DNA of 64,000 nt, from contig REAZ01000017.1 of NCBI GenBank assembly GCA_004294445.1, forward strand, positions 62,001 to 126,000. Reading direction: 5' to 3'. Positions 16,187 through 25,697 of this stretch are shown here, in pieces; position 1 is the stretch's first letter, and each line of letters starts with the position of its first letter. Below the pieces are notes generated by a model. It searched no databases and had not been told where the DNA came from. It saw nothing but the letters and a program-made list of their open reading frames with translations. Made by a program: the position numbers and the translations under genes. This DNA is from Cytophagales bacterium (GTDB lineage Bacteria > Bacteroidota > Bacteroidia > Cytophagales > Thermoflexibacteraceae).

Positions 16187-19100
16187 TTACTCTATACTAA
16201 TTTTCCGAACCGTATTGCCATCTTTGGATTTGATATGCAAGAAATAAATTCCTTTGCTAACACTCCCTATATTTAGCTCTGTTTCAAAAGATTGGCTTGC
16301 TTTGCTTATATTAAATTTTCGCATTTCACTTCCCAACACACCATACAAGACGACATGAATTTCTCCCATTTTTTCATTTTCTATTTTTAGTTTGAAAACG
16401 CCTTGATTTGGGTTTGGATAGACATTCACACCACGAGAAAAAATTTCATCGGCTACCGAAGTTACCTTGATGAGCTTTTGAGTAGTGGTAGAGGTACAGC
16501 CATCAGCAGATTTGACGGTCAGTTTTACAGTAAAATCTCCAATCTGGTTGAAAGTATAAGAAGGGTTGCGGTTAGTACTTATCCCTCCGTCACCAAAACT
16601 CCACTCCCAAGAGGTTGCGTCGGTGCTTTGGTCTGTAAAATTAACGGTATTCCTAAATTCTATTTCATTTACATTGGAAGTAAAAGCGGCAAATGGATTA
16701 CTTGCTTTCTCGATAGAGAGCGGAGGCGATGTCTCCGAGCAATTCAACTTCTTATTTTTGGTTGTTACTGTGAATGTGCCTGCATCTCTGACGGTAATAC
16801 TGCGTGTAGTAGCACCATTGCTCCATAAATACTCGTCTGCCACTGTGGAGGTTAGTGTGGTGCTTTGCCCCTCGCATAGGCGTAAGCCTCCTACCGCATT
16901 AATTTGAGGAACTGGATTTACCCTTACGTTTACTCTTGTGCGTAGGCTTTCTACTGCTCCGTCAGCATTGGAAATGAATAGTGCAGTATCGGCTCGGAGG
17001 GCGGAAGTAGTATAGGCTGCCCCTGTAAAGAAGGCGTTTCCGCCCGAAATATCAGTGTACCATTTATAGCGAGATGCTCCTGTTGGGCGAATAGTAACAC
17101 GCTGATTAGCACATACTTCTGCATCTGCTACGCTTGGTCTTCTGAGGTTAATTACTGTGTTGTACTTCAAGTCTGCATTTTTGGCTACTTGCACCAAATC
17201 TTCGAAATTTGTACCCGCCATGAGTGCAAAAGCTATTTTGACCGAGTCGCCGACTGCAATGGTATGAGGTCCCGAAGCTACTGTATGGCTTACGTCATTG
17301 CTATTGGCAAAATCTCCTGCTTTGTTTTTTGTATCTGTACCACTCGACAAAGAAGTAAACTTTTCAGCATAAGAAAATCCGTCATATACCCCCAAAGGAT
17401 TCCCCGTTACACGGTGGTCATTATCAATAGCATAGTAGTTTGGTTTGCCAGAGGTAAGTAATTTTATTCCCGCATGATGTTTTTTACCTTGTGTGCTATA
17501 GATGTAGCCAAACTTATTTGCCTCGTTCCAATCTGCCTTATTAGGCTCCGTACCATCTATGTCCCAATCAGCATAAAGCCCTGCATAAAAGTTATTCAAA
17601 GAGGCTGTGCCTGTATTCTTGATGGTATATTCTATGACTGTGTATTTGCTGTGTTCTGTTTCTTTCCAAGTGAAAGATTTGAAAGTAGTAGTTGTATTTA
17701 GCGCACGGTTTCTTGCATTTTGGTCGGAAAAACTTCCTTCCAAATCATAAGCAGAAATCACAGTTGGGTTTACTTCCCGAATCTGTCGCGTAGCTATGAA
17801 GTCATTATCATAACTATCTTGGCTTGCGCCACGCACGGCATTTGCTATTTGCGTAGGTGAGGTAGCCATCATCAAGCCCATTTCATAAAGCATATCATTT
17901 TCCTCGAAGATGAACCCAATACCATTAGAAGGTTCGCCAGTCAAAAATTCATCATAGCCAATCCTGCCTCTGCTACCCATAGAGGTCGTTACAAGGTTTT
18001 GATTGATGATAAAAAAACTTGGATTCACGACAATGGTAAAGTATTGAAAATCTTCGTAATTTCCATCTTTGTAAGAAACTTTAATGGCAATTTCTGTATT
18101 TTGTGGTGTGTTCTGTGCGATAATCATGCGAAAGGGAACACCACTGTTCGAGTATGTTTTCATCATATCTATTTCCCCTGCGGCAAGGTTGCCCTGCACT
18201 ATCCTAAGATAGTTAGAGGTACTACTCACACTAATACGCAAATTTGGTGTGCTTTTCCACAAATAATTGATGAACAGTCCCGAAAATAGGGCGGTATCAC
18301 CCGCTACGGCGGTGTTGCCTCGCTGATTGCGTATTTGGTAATCTAATAGACGAATAGCGGGAGATTTTTCAGACAAGGCTCGCTTTATGTTTAAACGTCC
18401 TTTTCCAAGCCTATCTTGGTAGGCTGGATTATTAATGGCATAAATGTTATCGGCAGTAATTCTTATCAATTCCCCTGCCTGTAAGCCCGTAAATTGGGGA
18501 TACTGCGACCTCACTAAGGCTATAGCCCCAGCCACCATCGGGGCAGAGAAAGAAGTACCTGTGATAGCACCTGTTCGCCCTTTTTGCACGAAGGAATTGC
18601 CAGTTGTTTTATTGAAAGTAGTAGTAACCATATTTTCCCCCGGTGCTACTACATCTACGGAAAAGCTGTAATCTGAAAAAGACGAAACGATGTCATTGGC
18701 ATTCGAAGACGCTACAGAAATAACATTATCGTATCCTGCGGGATAATTAGCTATATCTCTACCTCGCCCACTATCGTCTCCGTTGCCTGCTGCCGCTACT
18801 ACTATGCCATCTCTGTCGAGGGCTACTAAGTTACATACGTCTTGGAATATTTGGCTGTAGTTAGACCCTCCAAAAGAGCAGTTAATTACTTTAGCTTTCC
18901 TCTGTGAAGCATAAAGCACTCCTACATAGCCACCTGTAACACTTCCATCTAAGTCGTTATCAAATCCGTTTTTGATGGCTAAAATCTTGCACCTATATGC
19001 CATACCAGCAATACCCGTATTATTATCTCCTGCTGCTGCTGCCACGCCCGCTACCCAAAGCCCATGTGAGCGACCGTCTCCAAACTTAGGAGAAGGGTCA

Positions 19101-19819
19101 TTATCAGCCTGTACTTTTAAAGTATCGCCGCCTACGAAGTCCCAGCCTGCAAAGTCATCTACCAAGCCATTGTTATCATCATCTTTTCCATTCACGGGGT
19201 CAGCCCAATTATATTTGATATTAGGCTTCATATCGGGGTGTTCTATTTCTACTCCCCCATCTACAATGGCTATGACTACATTGGTATCGCCTTTCTGAAT
19301 ATCCCAAGCCTCCTGTGCCTTTACCACGTCCAAGTAATATTGTCTTTTTAGGTCTGGGTCATTGGGTACATAATTATTGCTATATTTATATACTGGCTCG
19401 GCGTAGTCTATGATACCTGTAGCGAGTAGCAGATTAATAGCTTTCTCGATGCTATGCTGCGGATTGAAATTCAGTTCGTAATACAGATTCAAATCAACCC
19501 CCGATTTATTCTTCTTTTCTATGCGAAAAAAACTACTTTGCTTGCTATTCCTAACTTCTTCGGCAAAGCCAAATAGCTGCTGTGGTATCTTTTCCTGCGT
19601 GCCTATTGCTGCAAATACATCTTGTAGCCTTGCCAAATCAGGACTTGGGCTACTAAATATCTCTTTGAAATTTGCTTTCAATTTAAAAGCTATTTTCCCT
19701 TTCTGATACTTGGCATTCTCTGGGAGTTGGAACGCACCGAAGGGTTGTTTTTGTCCATATATGTCTGACAAACAAACAAATAGAAGTAAAACAGCAATAA
19801 TAGTAATACTTTGACGCAT
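16187..19819 (-). CDS. Secreted subtilisin-like (S8) protease with PKD and T9SS sorting domain
   Basis: 1210 residues. Signal peptide (1-22), propeptide-like region, an S8 peptidase domain (about 160-460) with the complete triad: D187 in IAIVDGG, H252 in SHGLWVAG and S423 in GTSFSAPMVAG. The usual HGTH reads HGLW, but the catalytic His is kept. A central beta-rich part (500-900) follows, then an Ig/PKD-like stretch with WSFGDGG (about 1045-1125) and a C-terminal type A T9SS sorting domain (VYPNPNQG ... GIYFLHIK). Family knowledge: the sorting domain directs the protein through the outer membrane to the surface or medium, where it digests proteins. Monocistronic by position. Confidence 0.92.
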   Translation of the reverse strand: MRQSITIIAVLLLFVCLSDIYGQKQPFGAFQLPENAKYQKGKIAFKLKANFKEIFSSPSPDLARLQDVFAAIGTQEKIPQQLFGFAEEVRNSKQSSFFRIEKKNKSGVDLNLYYELNFNPQHSIEKAINLLLATGIIDYAEPVYKYSNNYVPNDPDLKRQYYLDVVKAQEAWDIQKGDTNVVIAIVDGGVEIEHPDMKPNIKYNWADPVNGKDDDNNGLVDDFAGWDFVGGDTLKVQADNDPSPKFGDGRSHGLWVAGVAAAAGDNNTGIAGMAYRCKILAIKNGFDNDLDGSVTGGYVGVLYASQRKAKVINCSFGGSNYSQIFQDVCNLVALDRDGIVVAAAGNGDDSGRGRDIANYPAGYDNVISVASSNANDIVSSFSDYSFSVDVVAPGENMVTTTFNKTTGNSFVQKGRTGAITGTSFSAPMVAGAIALVRSQYPQFTGLQAGELIRITADNIYAINNPAYQDRLGKGRLNIKRALSEKSPAIRLLDYQIRNQRGNTAVAGDTALFSGLFINYLWKSTPNLRISVSSTSNYLRIVQGNLAAGEIDMMKTYSNSGVPFRMIIAQNTPQNTEIAIKVSYKDGNYEDFQYFTIVVNPSFFIINQNLVTTSMGSRGRIGYDEFLTGEPSNGIGFIFEENDMLYEMGLMMATSPTQIANAVRGASQDSYDNDFIATRQIREVNPTVISAYDLEGSFSDQNARNRALNTTTTFKSFTWKETEHSKYTVIEYTIKNTGTASLNNFYAGLYADWDIDGTEPNKADWNEANKFGYIYSTQGKKHHAGIKLLTSGKPNYYAIDNDHRVTGNPLGVYDGFSYAEKFTSLSSGTDTKNKAGDFANSNDVSHTVASGPHTIAVGDSVKIAFALMAGTNFEDLVQVAKNADLKYNTVINLRRPSVADAEVCANQRVTIRPTGASRYKWYTDISGGNAFFTGAAYTTSALRADTALFISNADGAVESLRTRVNVRVNPVPQINAVGGLRLCEGQSTTLTSTVADEYLWSNGATTRSITVRDAGTFTVTTKNKKLNCSETSPPLSIEKASNPFAAFTSNVNEIEFRNTVNFTDQSTDATSWEWSFGDGGISTNRNPSYTFNQIGDFTVKLTVKSADGCTSTTTQKLIKVTSVADEIFSRGVNVYPNPNQGVFKLKIENEKMGEIHVVLYGVLGSEMRKFNISKASQSFETELNIGSVSKGIYFLHIKSKDGNTVRKISIE

Positions 19820-19879
19820 ATTAGTAAAAGGGTTAATGTGCTAAGATAAATTAAGACTTTATTTTTATAAGTAGCTGAT

Positions 19880-20299
19880 TTACTGGGCTGCTATTTGCTT
19901 TTCTTCGTACTTAGAAGGGCATTTCATCAATATCTCACTTGCTACAAACTCTTGTCCTTTGCATTTGCCGATAATGACTATTTTTTCAGATTTTTTAAAG
20001 TCTTGCATAGAGGGCGGCGGATTATAGCAAACAACTCTGAAGGTTTGCTTATTTTCGTCTATAAGTGTAAAAGCCAAAAAATTAGCATCTTTCAAAGGTT
20101 CGTACTCTATGCCTACAATCTCGCCTTGTGCATTTTTTGTAAGTTCCCCAACTACGTGTACTTTCTCATCTTCGCCACTTTGGGCAAGTTTTTGAGCCTC
20201 TTTGTAAGTAACATACTGACTTGCATCTCCCGCCGAGCTAACGACTATGCCTATGGCTGCTGCTATGATGAGTAAAATAAAAATATGTGATTTTTTCAT
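19880..20299 (-). CDS. ccmE: Cytochrome c maturation haem chaperone CcmE, CxxxY type
   Basis: 139 residues: an N-terminal membrane anchor (4-22) and a periplasmic OB-fold beta barrel. CcmE carries haem from CcmC to the CcmF ligase. Classic CcmE binds haem through His in HxxxY; here the site reads CPSKY (C127 and Y131), the CxxxY variant known from some bacteria and archaea. A CcmD-like gene lies upstream on the same strand, but a decayed gene fragment (20336-20547) sits between them. No ccmA, B, C or F is in the window. Family call firm; Cys rather than His ligation is read directly from the sequence. Confidence 0.85.
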   Translation of the reverse strand: MKKSHIFILLIIAAAIGIVVSSAGDASQYVTYKEAQKLAQSGEDEKVHVVGELTKNAQGEIVGIEYEPLKDANFLAFTLIDENKQTFRVVCYNPPPSMQDFKKSEKIVIIGKCKGQEFVASEILMKCPSKYEEKQIAAQ

Positions 20300-20335
20300 T
20301 TCTTTAAGAGTATATATAGATATATAGAAATTTAA

Positions 20336-20547
20336 TTAATTTTCAAATTGTTTTTTACATATTTCTAAAATAGTGATTAAGGCATTGTAAAGTACACCTA
20401 ACCACTGGTAAAATCATCTTTTTTTGCCTCTACTACTGCAAGATAAGGTGTTTCAAAAATAATTTTTCCTAATTCAGAACGTTTGGAAATAATATAATCA
20501 GGAATCCCAAAGAGTTCGCTATCGTACTTGATAGACTGATGACTCAT
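20336..20547 (-). pseudogene. Decayed gene fragment with a PDYIIS...VEAKKDDF nuclease-like motif
   Basis: A 49-residue frame from ATG 20547 to TAG 20398 reads MSHQSIKYDSELFGIPDYII then, further on, PYLAVVEAKKDDF. D17 and E40-A-K42 have the spacing of a PD-(D/E)xK nuclease core; intact homologues that I recall continue for well over 150 residues after the EAKKDDF segment. Here it stops right after it. In another frame the next bases encode LGVLYNALITILEICKKQF before a stop at 20336, which looks like the C-terminal end of such a protein. So an internal deletion plus frameshift is likely. It begins 2 bp after the CcmD-like stop codon and lies within the ccmD-ccmE pair. Confidence 0.5.
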
Positions 20548-20549
20548 AA

Positions 20550-20801
20550 TTATTCTTTGATTTGTTTTTCTAAGCTCATGATCTTCTTATCTAACACTAC
20601 CAAATACGCAATAATTCCACTTAAAATAGCAAGAATGACCGCTACGACTACATAGATTTTGCCATCGGCTCGGAAAGTGTCTGCCATCTCTACTTCTTGG
20701 TTGGCATAATCTTTTTCTGTAATGGCAATTTTTTCCTTGCTTTGCGCTTGGGAAAAAAACGAAAATAATGTAAGGAATAAAATTAAGATATATTTTTTCA
20801 T
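20550..20801 (-). CDS. CcmD-like small membrane protein
   Basis: 83 residues: signal peptide (1-19, cleavage after AQS), a short periplasmic part, then DGKIYVVVAVILAILSG beginning one membrane helix (about 47-69) and a charged coiled tail. Bacteroidota place such proteins beside CcmE and annotate them as CcmD family, where they help haem handover between CcmC and CcmE. ccmE is downstream on the same strand. Small size makes the call depend on neighbour and pattern. Confidence 0.65.
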   Translation of the reverse strand: MKKYILILFLTLFSFFSQAQSKEKIAITEKDYANQEVEMADTFRADGKIYVVVAVILAILSGIIAYLVVLDKKIMSLEKQIKE

Positions 20802-20876
20802 TGTGCAATTAAAATTTTTAGTTTAACGTTTGTGCAAACTTAGTTTAGATTTTTTGTTTTTGTAAGACACTAAAAG

Positions 20877-20910
20877 AAAAGCCTTCGATTCCAACAATCA
20901 AAGGCTTTTC
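20877..20910. terminator. Strong hairpin, probable terminator
   Basis: GAAAAGCCTTCGATT pairs with AATCAAAGGCTTTTC (one bulge) around a short loop, followed by TTAATTAA on the plus strand. On the minus strand it comes after nqrF and before the CcmD-like gene, so it would separate the two transcripts. Confidence 0.6.
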
Positions 20911-20943
20911 TTAATTAACGTAAGTTGCGTTTGCCATTATTTT

Positions 20944-21051
20944 GGTCTGCACCGCAGGTCTGACCTGCACCTTAAGGTGTTTTAAACGGTCAGACCTGCG
21001 GTGCAGACCGCCTTTAAGGTGTTTTAAACGGTCAGACCTGCGGTGCAGACC
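20944..21051. repeat. Three copies of a 22-bp GC-rich element
   Basis: GGTCTGCACCGCAGGTCTGA+CC at 20944-20965 is the exact reverse complement of the identical copies at 20988-21009 and 21030-21051. Spacers of 22 and 20 bp share TTAAGGTGTTTTAAAC. A related palindrome occurs at 55235-55285. Confidence 0.8.
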
Positions 21052-21194
21052 GCCTTGTGCAACTTAGATTAATTATTTATGAGTAATATTGATGTTTATC
21101 TCTTTTTGGCGAATCACAAACAAGAATGTTTGTGTTACAGTAGAAAATAAAAAAACTCATAACTCATCATTTATAACTTAATAATTAATTCATG

Positions 21195-22508
21195 TTATCC
21201 ACCAAAATCATCAAAAGCTACGTTTTCTGGCGGAACACCAAAATCATCACACATTTTTACCACTGCTGCATTCATCATTGGCGGTCCGCAGAAGTAAAAC
21301 TCAATTTCCTCTGGCTCGGCATGTTTTGACAAATAATTATCAATCAGAACTTTATGGATAAATCCTTGGAAACCCTCACCCGTAGTATCGTCCAAACTCT
21401 TTTTTACCGTCCAGTTGTCTTCGGGAAGCGGTTCGGAAAGAGCGATATGATATTTGAAATTTGGAAACTCTTGTTCTATTTTCCTGAAGTGGTCTGTATA
21501 GAACAATTCGCGGCGTGAGCGACCTCCGTACCAAAAACTTACCTTTCTATCTGTAGTTTTTAAGGTATGGAAAAGGTGGAAAATATGAGAACGCAAAGGA
21601 GCCATACCAGCACCGCCACCTACATAAATCATCTCTTTTTTCGTATTTTTGATGAAGAACTCACCGTAAGGACCTGAAATAGTAACCTTATCGCCTTTTT
21701 TGCGAGAGAACACAAAAGAAGAACAGATACCGGGATTTACAGCCATCCATCTGCCGTTTGCCCTGTCCCAAGGTGGCGTAGCAATACGGATATTAAGCAT
21801 GATGATGTTTCCTTCGGCGGGGTGGTTTGCCATAGAATAAGCACGGAAGATAGGCTCTTCGTTTTTCATCTTCAAATCCCACAACTTAAACTTGTCCCAC
21901 TCTGCCCTAAATTTATCAACACCCGCAGGGTCGTTCGGTAAAGGAGCTATGTCCATGTCTTTGAAAGACACTTCGCAAGCAGGCACGTCTATCTGAATAT
22001 AACCACCCGATTCGAAATGCAGATGCTCGCCCTCAGGAAGTCGTACTACGAACTCTTTGATAAAAGAAGCTACGTTATAATTAGATACTACTTCACATTC
22101 CCACTTCTTGATACCAAAAATCTCTTCGGGAATACGAATTTTCATGTCTTGTTTTACCTTTACTTGGCAACCCAAGCGTACTTTTTCTTTTTGCTCAGTA
22201 CGGCTCAAATGCCCGACTTCGGTAGGGAGTATATCGCCACCGCCCTCTTCGACCACGCATTTGCACATAGCACAAGTGCCGCCGCCGCCACAAGCAGAAG
22301 GTAAGAATAGTTTTTGGCTTGAAAGTGTAGAAAGCAACGTACCGCCTGCCGCTACAACAATCGGATTGGCTTCATCACCATTAATAACGATTTTTACATC
22401 ACCCGATTGCACCAGTTTGGCTTGGGCAAATAATAACAATAGCACAAGCACAGCAATGATAACGGTGAAGGCTATGATAGAAGTAATGATTACTGTTGTT
22501 CCTGTCAT
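21195..22508 (-). CDS. nqrF: Na+-translocating NADH:quinone reductase subunit F
   Basis: 437 residues from the ATG at 22508; an upstream in-frame ATG (22586) would add 26 residues unlike the family, so it was not used. N-terminal membrane helix (7-28), a [2Fe-2S] ferredoxin domain with C73, C79, C82 and C114, and an FAD/NADH-binding reductase part with RAYSMAN (222-228) and a C-terminal YFCGPP motif. NqrF takes electrons from NADH and starts their path through the sodium-pumping complex. nqrA-E are not next to it, which is unusual since nqr genes mostly form one operon. Confidence 0.93.
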   Translation of the reverse strand: MTGTTVIITSIIAFTVIIAVLVLLLLFAQAKLVQSGDVKIVINGDEANPIVVAAGGTLLSTLSSQKLFLPSACGGGGTCAMCKCVVEEGGGDILPTEVGHLSRTEQKEKVRLGCQVKVKQDMKIRIPEEIFGIKKWECEVVSNYNVASFIKEFVVRLPEGEHLHFESGGYIQIDVPACEVSFKDMDIAPLPNDPAGVDKFRAEWDKFKLWDLKMKNEEPIFRAYSMANHPAEGNIIMLNIRIATPPWDRANGRWMAVNPGICSSFVFSRKKGDKVTISGPYGEFFIKNTKKEMIYVGGGAGMAPLRSHIFHLFHTLKTTDRKVSFWYGGRSRRELFYTDHFRKIEQEFPNFKYHIALSEPLPEDNWTVKKSLDDTTGEGFQGFIHKVLIDNYLSKHAEPEEIEFYFCGPPMMNAAVVKMCDDFGVPPENVAFDDFGG

Positions 22509-22868
22509 TATAAGATTATTTTTGTTGATATTAGGCTTATTGAAAAATTCAGACGCACAAATATAAGTGATATTAATTATTCTCAAAGCGAGAATCTATT
22601 TTTTTTAAGTTTGTAAGCCTAACACTTTGTTAGTAATTATGTTTTCGGAAATCAAAAAAAGGAAAATACTGCCATCTTAAACCAACCCATATATGCACCT
22701 GCTTGCTTTCCAAACTATCAAATTTTGAACTCCAAACTCATTTTTTTGATACTTTTCTTATTTTTAATAAAAATTAATAGATTGATTTTCAATTAGTTGA
22801 ATTTTTGTCAACCTATTTGCAATGAGGCATCAGAAATAATGATAAAACAAACCAAAGCCTCTGAAAAA

Positions 22869-23395
22869 ATGAAAAAAATTATCACCTGTTTTTTATTCCT
22901 TATGTGTGCGCCAAGTGTCGCACTTTTTGCCCAGCAAGAAAAGCCCGTCATCATCAATACGTGGTACGAGCTAAATCTTGAGCAGCCGCTTAATCTACCA
23001 TTGAAATCTTTTTTTCTAAACGATTTGGAAAGCTATGGTAGGTCTTTTTTCTATCCTTCATCGCGACTTTATCTGACGGAGAAATTGGCAATGGAATGTA
23101 TTGAAAAGGAGGAATACAAACGACTATGGACAGATGAGGAACGGGAAAACGGTGAATGGCAAGAGATAGAAACAATCAAACGTTGCCAAGAAAATGTGAT
23201 AAGTGATTATGACTTAGCTTCGGCATTGGGGTTTATGCAATTTCCTATTTTTATCTTAATCCAGAAGTACAAGCCAAAATTGAAAAACCTAAAGAAATAG
23301 GATACTTAAATTTAAGAAATGAAGGACTTACTGAAATTCCAAAAGAAATATTTGATATTGGAGGTTTAATGACTTATTATTTGATAAAAACCTAA
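22869..23395 (+). pseudogene. Frameshifted, truncated leucine-rich-repeat secreted protein
   Basis: From ATG 22869 a signal peptide (MKKIITCFLF..., cleavage near FAQ) leads into about 120 residues with no recognised domain, ending in KPKLKNLKK at a stop at 23298. In the next frame the same bases read YLNPEVQAKIEKPKEIG and go on into YLNLRNEGLTEIPKEIF, a typical LRR unit, until a stop at 23393. A one-base shift near 23245-23262 would join them. Only one LRR unit remains, so both a frameshift and loss of the 3' part are likely. The first ATG in the long frame is 22797, but the signal peptide favours 22869. The LRR unit resembles those of the TPM-LRR gene at 28856. Confidence 0.55.
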
Positions 23396-23501
23396 GAAAT
23401 TTATTTTTACCAGTGCGAAACGCCAAGTTATTTTTATTCGTAATGGCAAAATAGAAGAATTGCTTGGAAGCAAAAAAGATATTTACATACTAAAAAAAAT
23501 C

Positions 23502-25697
23502 ATGAAAATACTCATTAACTTATTCATTATTAATTTTTTATTCCTGCAAACCGCCTTAGCCCAAGTACTGTCTTTTGGCTTAGACCAAAGCATAAAAGTA
23601 AGCAACGAAAAAGCCGAATTGGTAAATGCGTGGACGGGCGGACTTAACGCTGCCCAAGTTTCCACCATAGACCTCAACAGCGACAAGGTCTTAGATGTAG
23701 TCATTTTTGACCGCACAAGCTATAAAGTTAGCACTTTTTTAACCCAAAATGGTGTTTTACGCTACGCCCCCGACTACGAGGCTGCCTTCCCTGCTATGGA
23801 AAATTGGTGCTTGCTCATAGACTATGACAATGATGGAAAAAAAGATATTTTTACCGCTACACGCTCAGGCATCAGGGTATTCAAAAACACAACTGTTCAG
23901 GGCAAAGAACTGACTTTCACACTTTTCAAAGATGCCCTGAATGTAAAAAGCACAAGCGGCAATATTTTGCGATTGCTGCCCGACCTGACCGATATTCCCG
24001 CCATTGCAGACATAGACAACGATGGCGATTTGGACGTACTTAACTTCCTTTCGCTTACGGGACACTCCATCGAGTTTAGCAAAAATTTTAGCAAGGAGCG
24101 TTATAACTCATTGGACAGTTTAGAGTTTGAAAAAACAACCTTATCATGGGGAAATATTCTTGAATGTGGCTCTTGTGGAGAATATTCTTTCGGAAATAGC
24201 AGTTGTAGGATAGAAAAAACGGAACATTCTGGTCATGCAATGGCGGTGCTGGACTTAAACGGTGATGGCATCAAAGATTTTTTGCTAAGTAGTGTGGGCT
24301 GCACAGGCGTTACTGCTTTCGCTAACAAAGGTACTGCCAATAATGCTATTTTTGATAGTTTTACCACCAATTTCCCAGCTTCCAACCCCGTCAATATGAC
24401 TTCTTTTCCTGCATCTTTCATCGAAGATGTGGATAATGACGGGCTAAAAGATTTATTAGTAAGCCCAAATCAGTATTTTAATGATGGCTACAAAATTGAC
24501 TTTACGAACTCTATTTGGTTTTATAAAAACACAGGCACAAACGGAACGCCTAATTTTATTTTCCAAAAAAAGAACTTTCTCCAAGACCAAACCATCGACT
24601 TGGGGGAATCTGTCAAGCCCGCTTTTGCCGACTATGATGGAGATGGAGATTTGGATTTGTTTGTAAGCAATGGAGGGCAAGCAATAGATAATCAACCTTT
24701 TAAGGCAAAAATATTTCTATTTGAAAACATAGGTTCTCAAGCTAACCCAATATTCCGATTAGTAAATAGTGATTACGCAAATTTTTCATCACTCAATCTC
24801 CGTTTTTTGAAAATTTCCTTTGCTGACCTCAATGCAGACGGAGTAACCGATTTAGCTTTTATAGCGACTAATATCGCTAATGGGCAAACAAACCTACGGT
24901 ACATACGGAATACAGCAGCAAAAAATGAACTTTTTAGCTTCAATACCAGCAACTTAGCAAGCATTAATTTGCCAACGCTTACCCCTTTTGATGAGCCTTT
25001 GTTTTGGGATATTGATGACGACAAAGACCAAGATTTGCTCATAGCTCGCTATCAGGGCGGGTTACAATATTTTGAAAATACAAGCAATCTAACTTTTACG
25101 CTGAAAAATAGCAAGGTAGGCGGCATAGATGACGATTTTGGTAAGCGTTCGCTAAGTATTGCCTTGGCAGATTTTAACGGCAACGGCAAGCCCGATTTGG
25201 TAGCGGGCAATCGCTCTGGCAGTCTGTCTATTTATTCCGATTTTATAGAAAAAATAAACGGCACACTCACGCCCGCAAGTAACGAATTTGTCTTCAATGA
25301 TTTGCTTGGGAAAAATGTAAAATACAACTTTGGTGCAGAAACCTCTCCCGCCGTTTACGGCAACGACATTGTAGTAGGGCTTACGGGTGGCGGACTTCAG
25401 TTTTTGAAAAATAAAAATGTCATTACCGCAGTTGAAACTGATAATTCATTTTTACAAGCTATTGATTTACAAGTTTTTCCAAATCCAAGTCAGGAAAAAA
25501 TAACCATAAAAGCAGAAAAAGCAGGGCAGGTGAGCATACTCAATTTGCTTGGGGTACAAGTCATTGATACGAAAAGAATAATTCCCCAAGATGCTTATGA
25601 AATTAGCTTGGGGAATTTAGCAAATGGCATTTATTTGTTAGTTTTTACAAGTGAAGAAGGGCGAAAAATAACAAAAAAAGTCTTATTGAATCGCTAA
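23502..25697 (+). CDS. FG-GAP/VCBS repeat surface protein with T9SS sorting domain
   Basis: 731 residues from ATG 23502, chosen because a signal peptide (MKILINLFIINFLFLQTALA) starts there; the frame is open 14 codons farther up. The body is a beta-propeller of VCBS/FG-GAP repeats, with calcium-binding loops such as DYDNDGKKD, DIDNDGDLD, DVDNDGLKD, DYDGDGDLD and DFNGNGKPD. The C-terminus is a T9SS type A sorting domain (VFPNPSQEK ... GIYLLVF). Likely exported to the cell surface, where such propellers bind ligands or partners. It overlaps the convergent lipoprotein gene by four bases. No enzymatic domain seen. Confidence 0.88.
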   Translation: MKILINLFIINFLFLQTALAQVLSFGLDQSIKVSNEKAELVNAWTGGLNAAQVSTIDLNSDKVLDVVIFDRTSYKVSTFLTQNGVLRYAPDYEAAFPAMENWCLLIDYDNDGKKDIFTATRSGIRVFKNTTVQGKELTFTLFKDALNVKSTSGNILRLLPDLTDIPAIADIDNDGDLDVLNFLSLTGHSIEFSKNFSKERYNSLDSLEFEKTTLSWGNILECGSCGEYSFGNSSCRIEKTEHSGHAMAVLDLNGDGIKDFLLSSVGCTGVTAFANKGTANNAIFDSFTTNFPASNPVNMTSFPASFIEDVDNDGLKDLLVSPNQYFNDGYKIDFTNSIWFYKNTGTNGTPNFIFQKKNFLQDQTIDLGESVKPAFADYDGDGDLDLFVSNGGQAIDNQPFKAKIFLFENIGSQANPIFRLVNSDYANFSSLNLRFLKISFADLNADGVTDLAFIATNIANGQTNLRYIRNTAAKNELFSFNTSNLASINLPTLTPFDEPLFWDIDDDKDQDLLIARYQGGLQYFENTSNLTFTLKNSKVGGIDDDFGKRSLSIALADFNGNGKPDLVAGNRSGSLSIYSDFIEKINGTLTPASNEFVFNDLLGKNVKYNFGAETSPAVYGNDIVVGLTGGGLQFLKNKNVITAVETDNSFLQAIDLQVFPNPSQEKITIKAEKAGQVSILNLLGVQVIDTKRIIPQDAYEISLGNLANGIYLLVFTSEEGRKITKKVLLNR

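Larger units (their letters stand above)
20802..21194. other. 393-bp spacer with hairpin and GC-rich repeats
   Basis: Non-coding region between nqrF and the CcmD-like gene. It holds a hairpin (20877-20910), three copies of a 22-bp GC-rich element (20944-21051) and AT-rich sequence with a TCATCATTTATAACTTA motif also seen near 53877. Confidence 0.55.

Noticed and set aside
20944..21051. CRISPR array
   Set aside because: Only three elements, one inverted, with spacers that share sequence; no cas genes are near.
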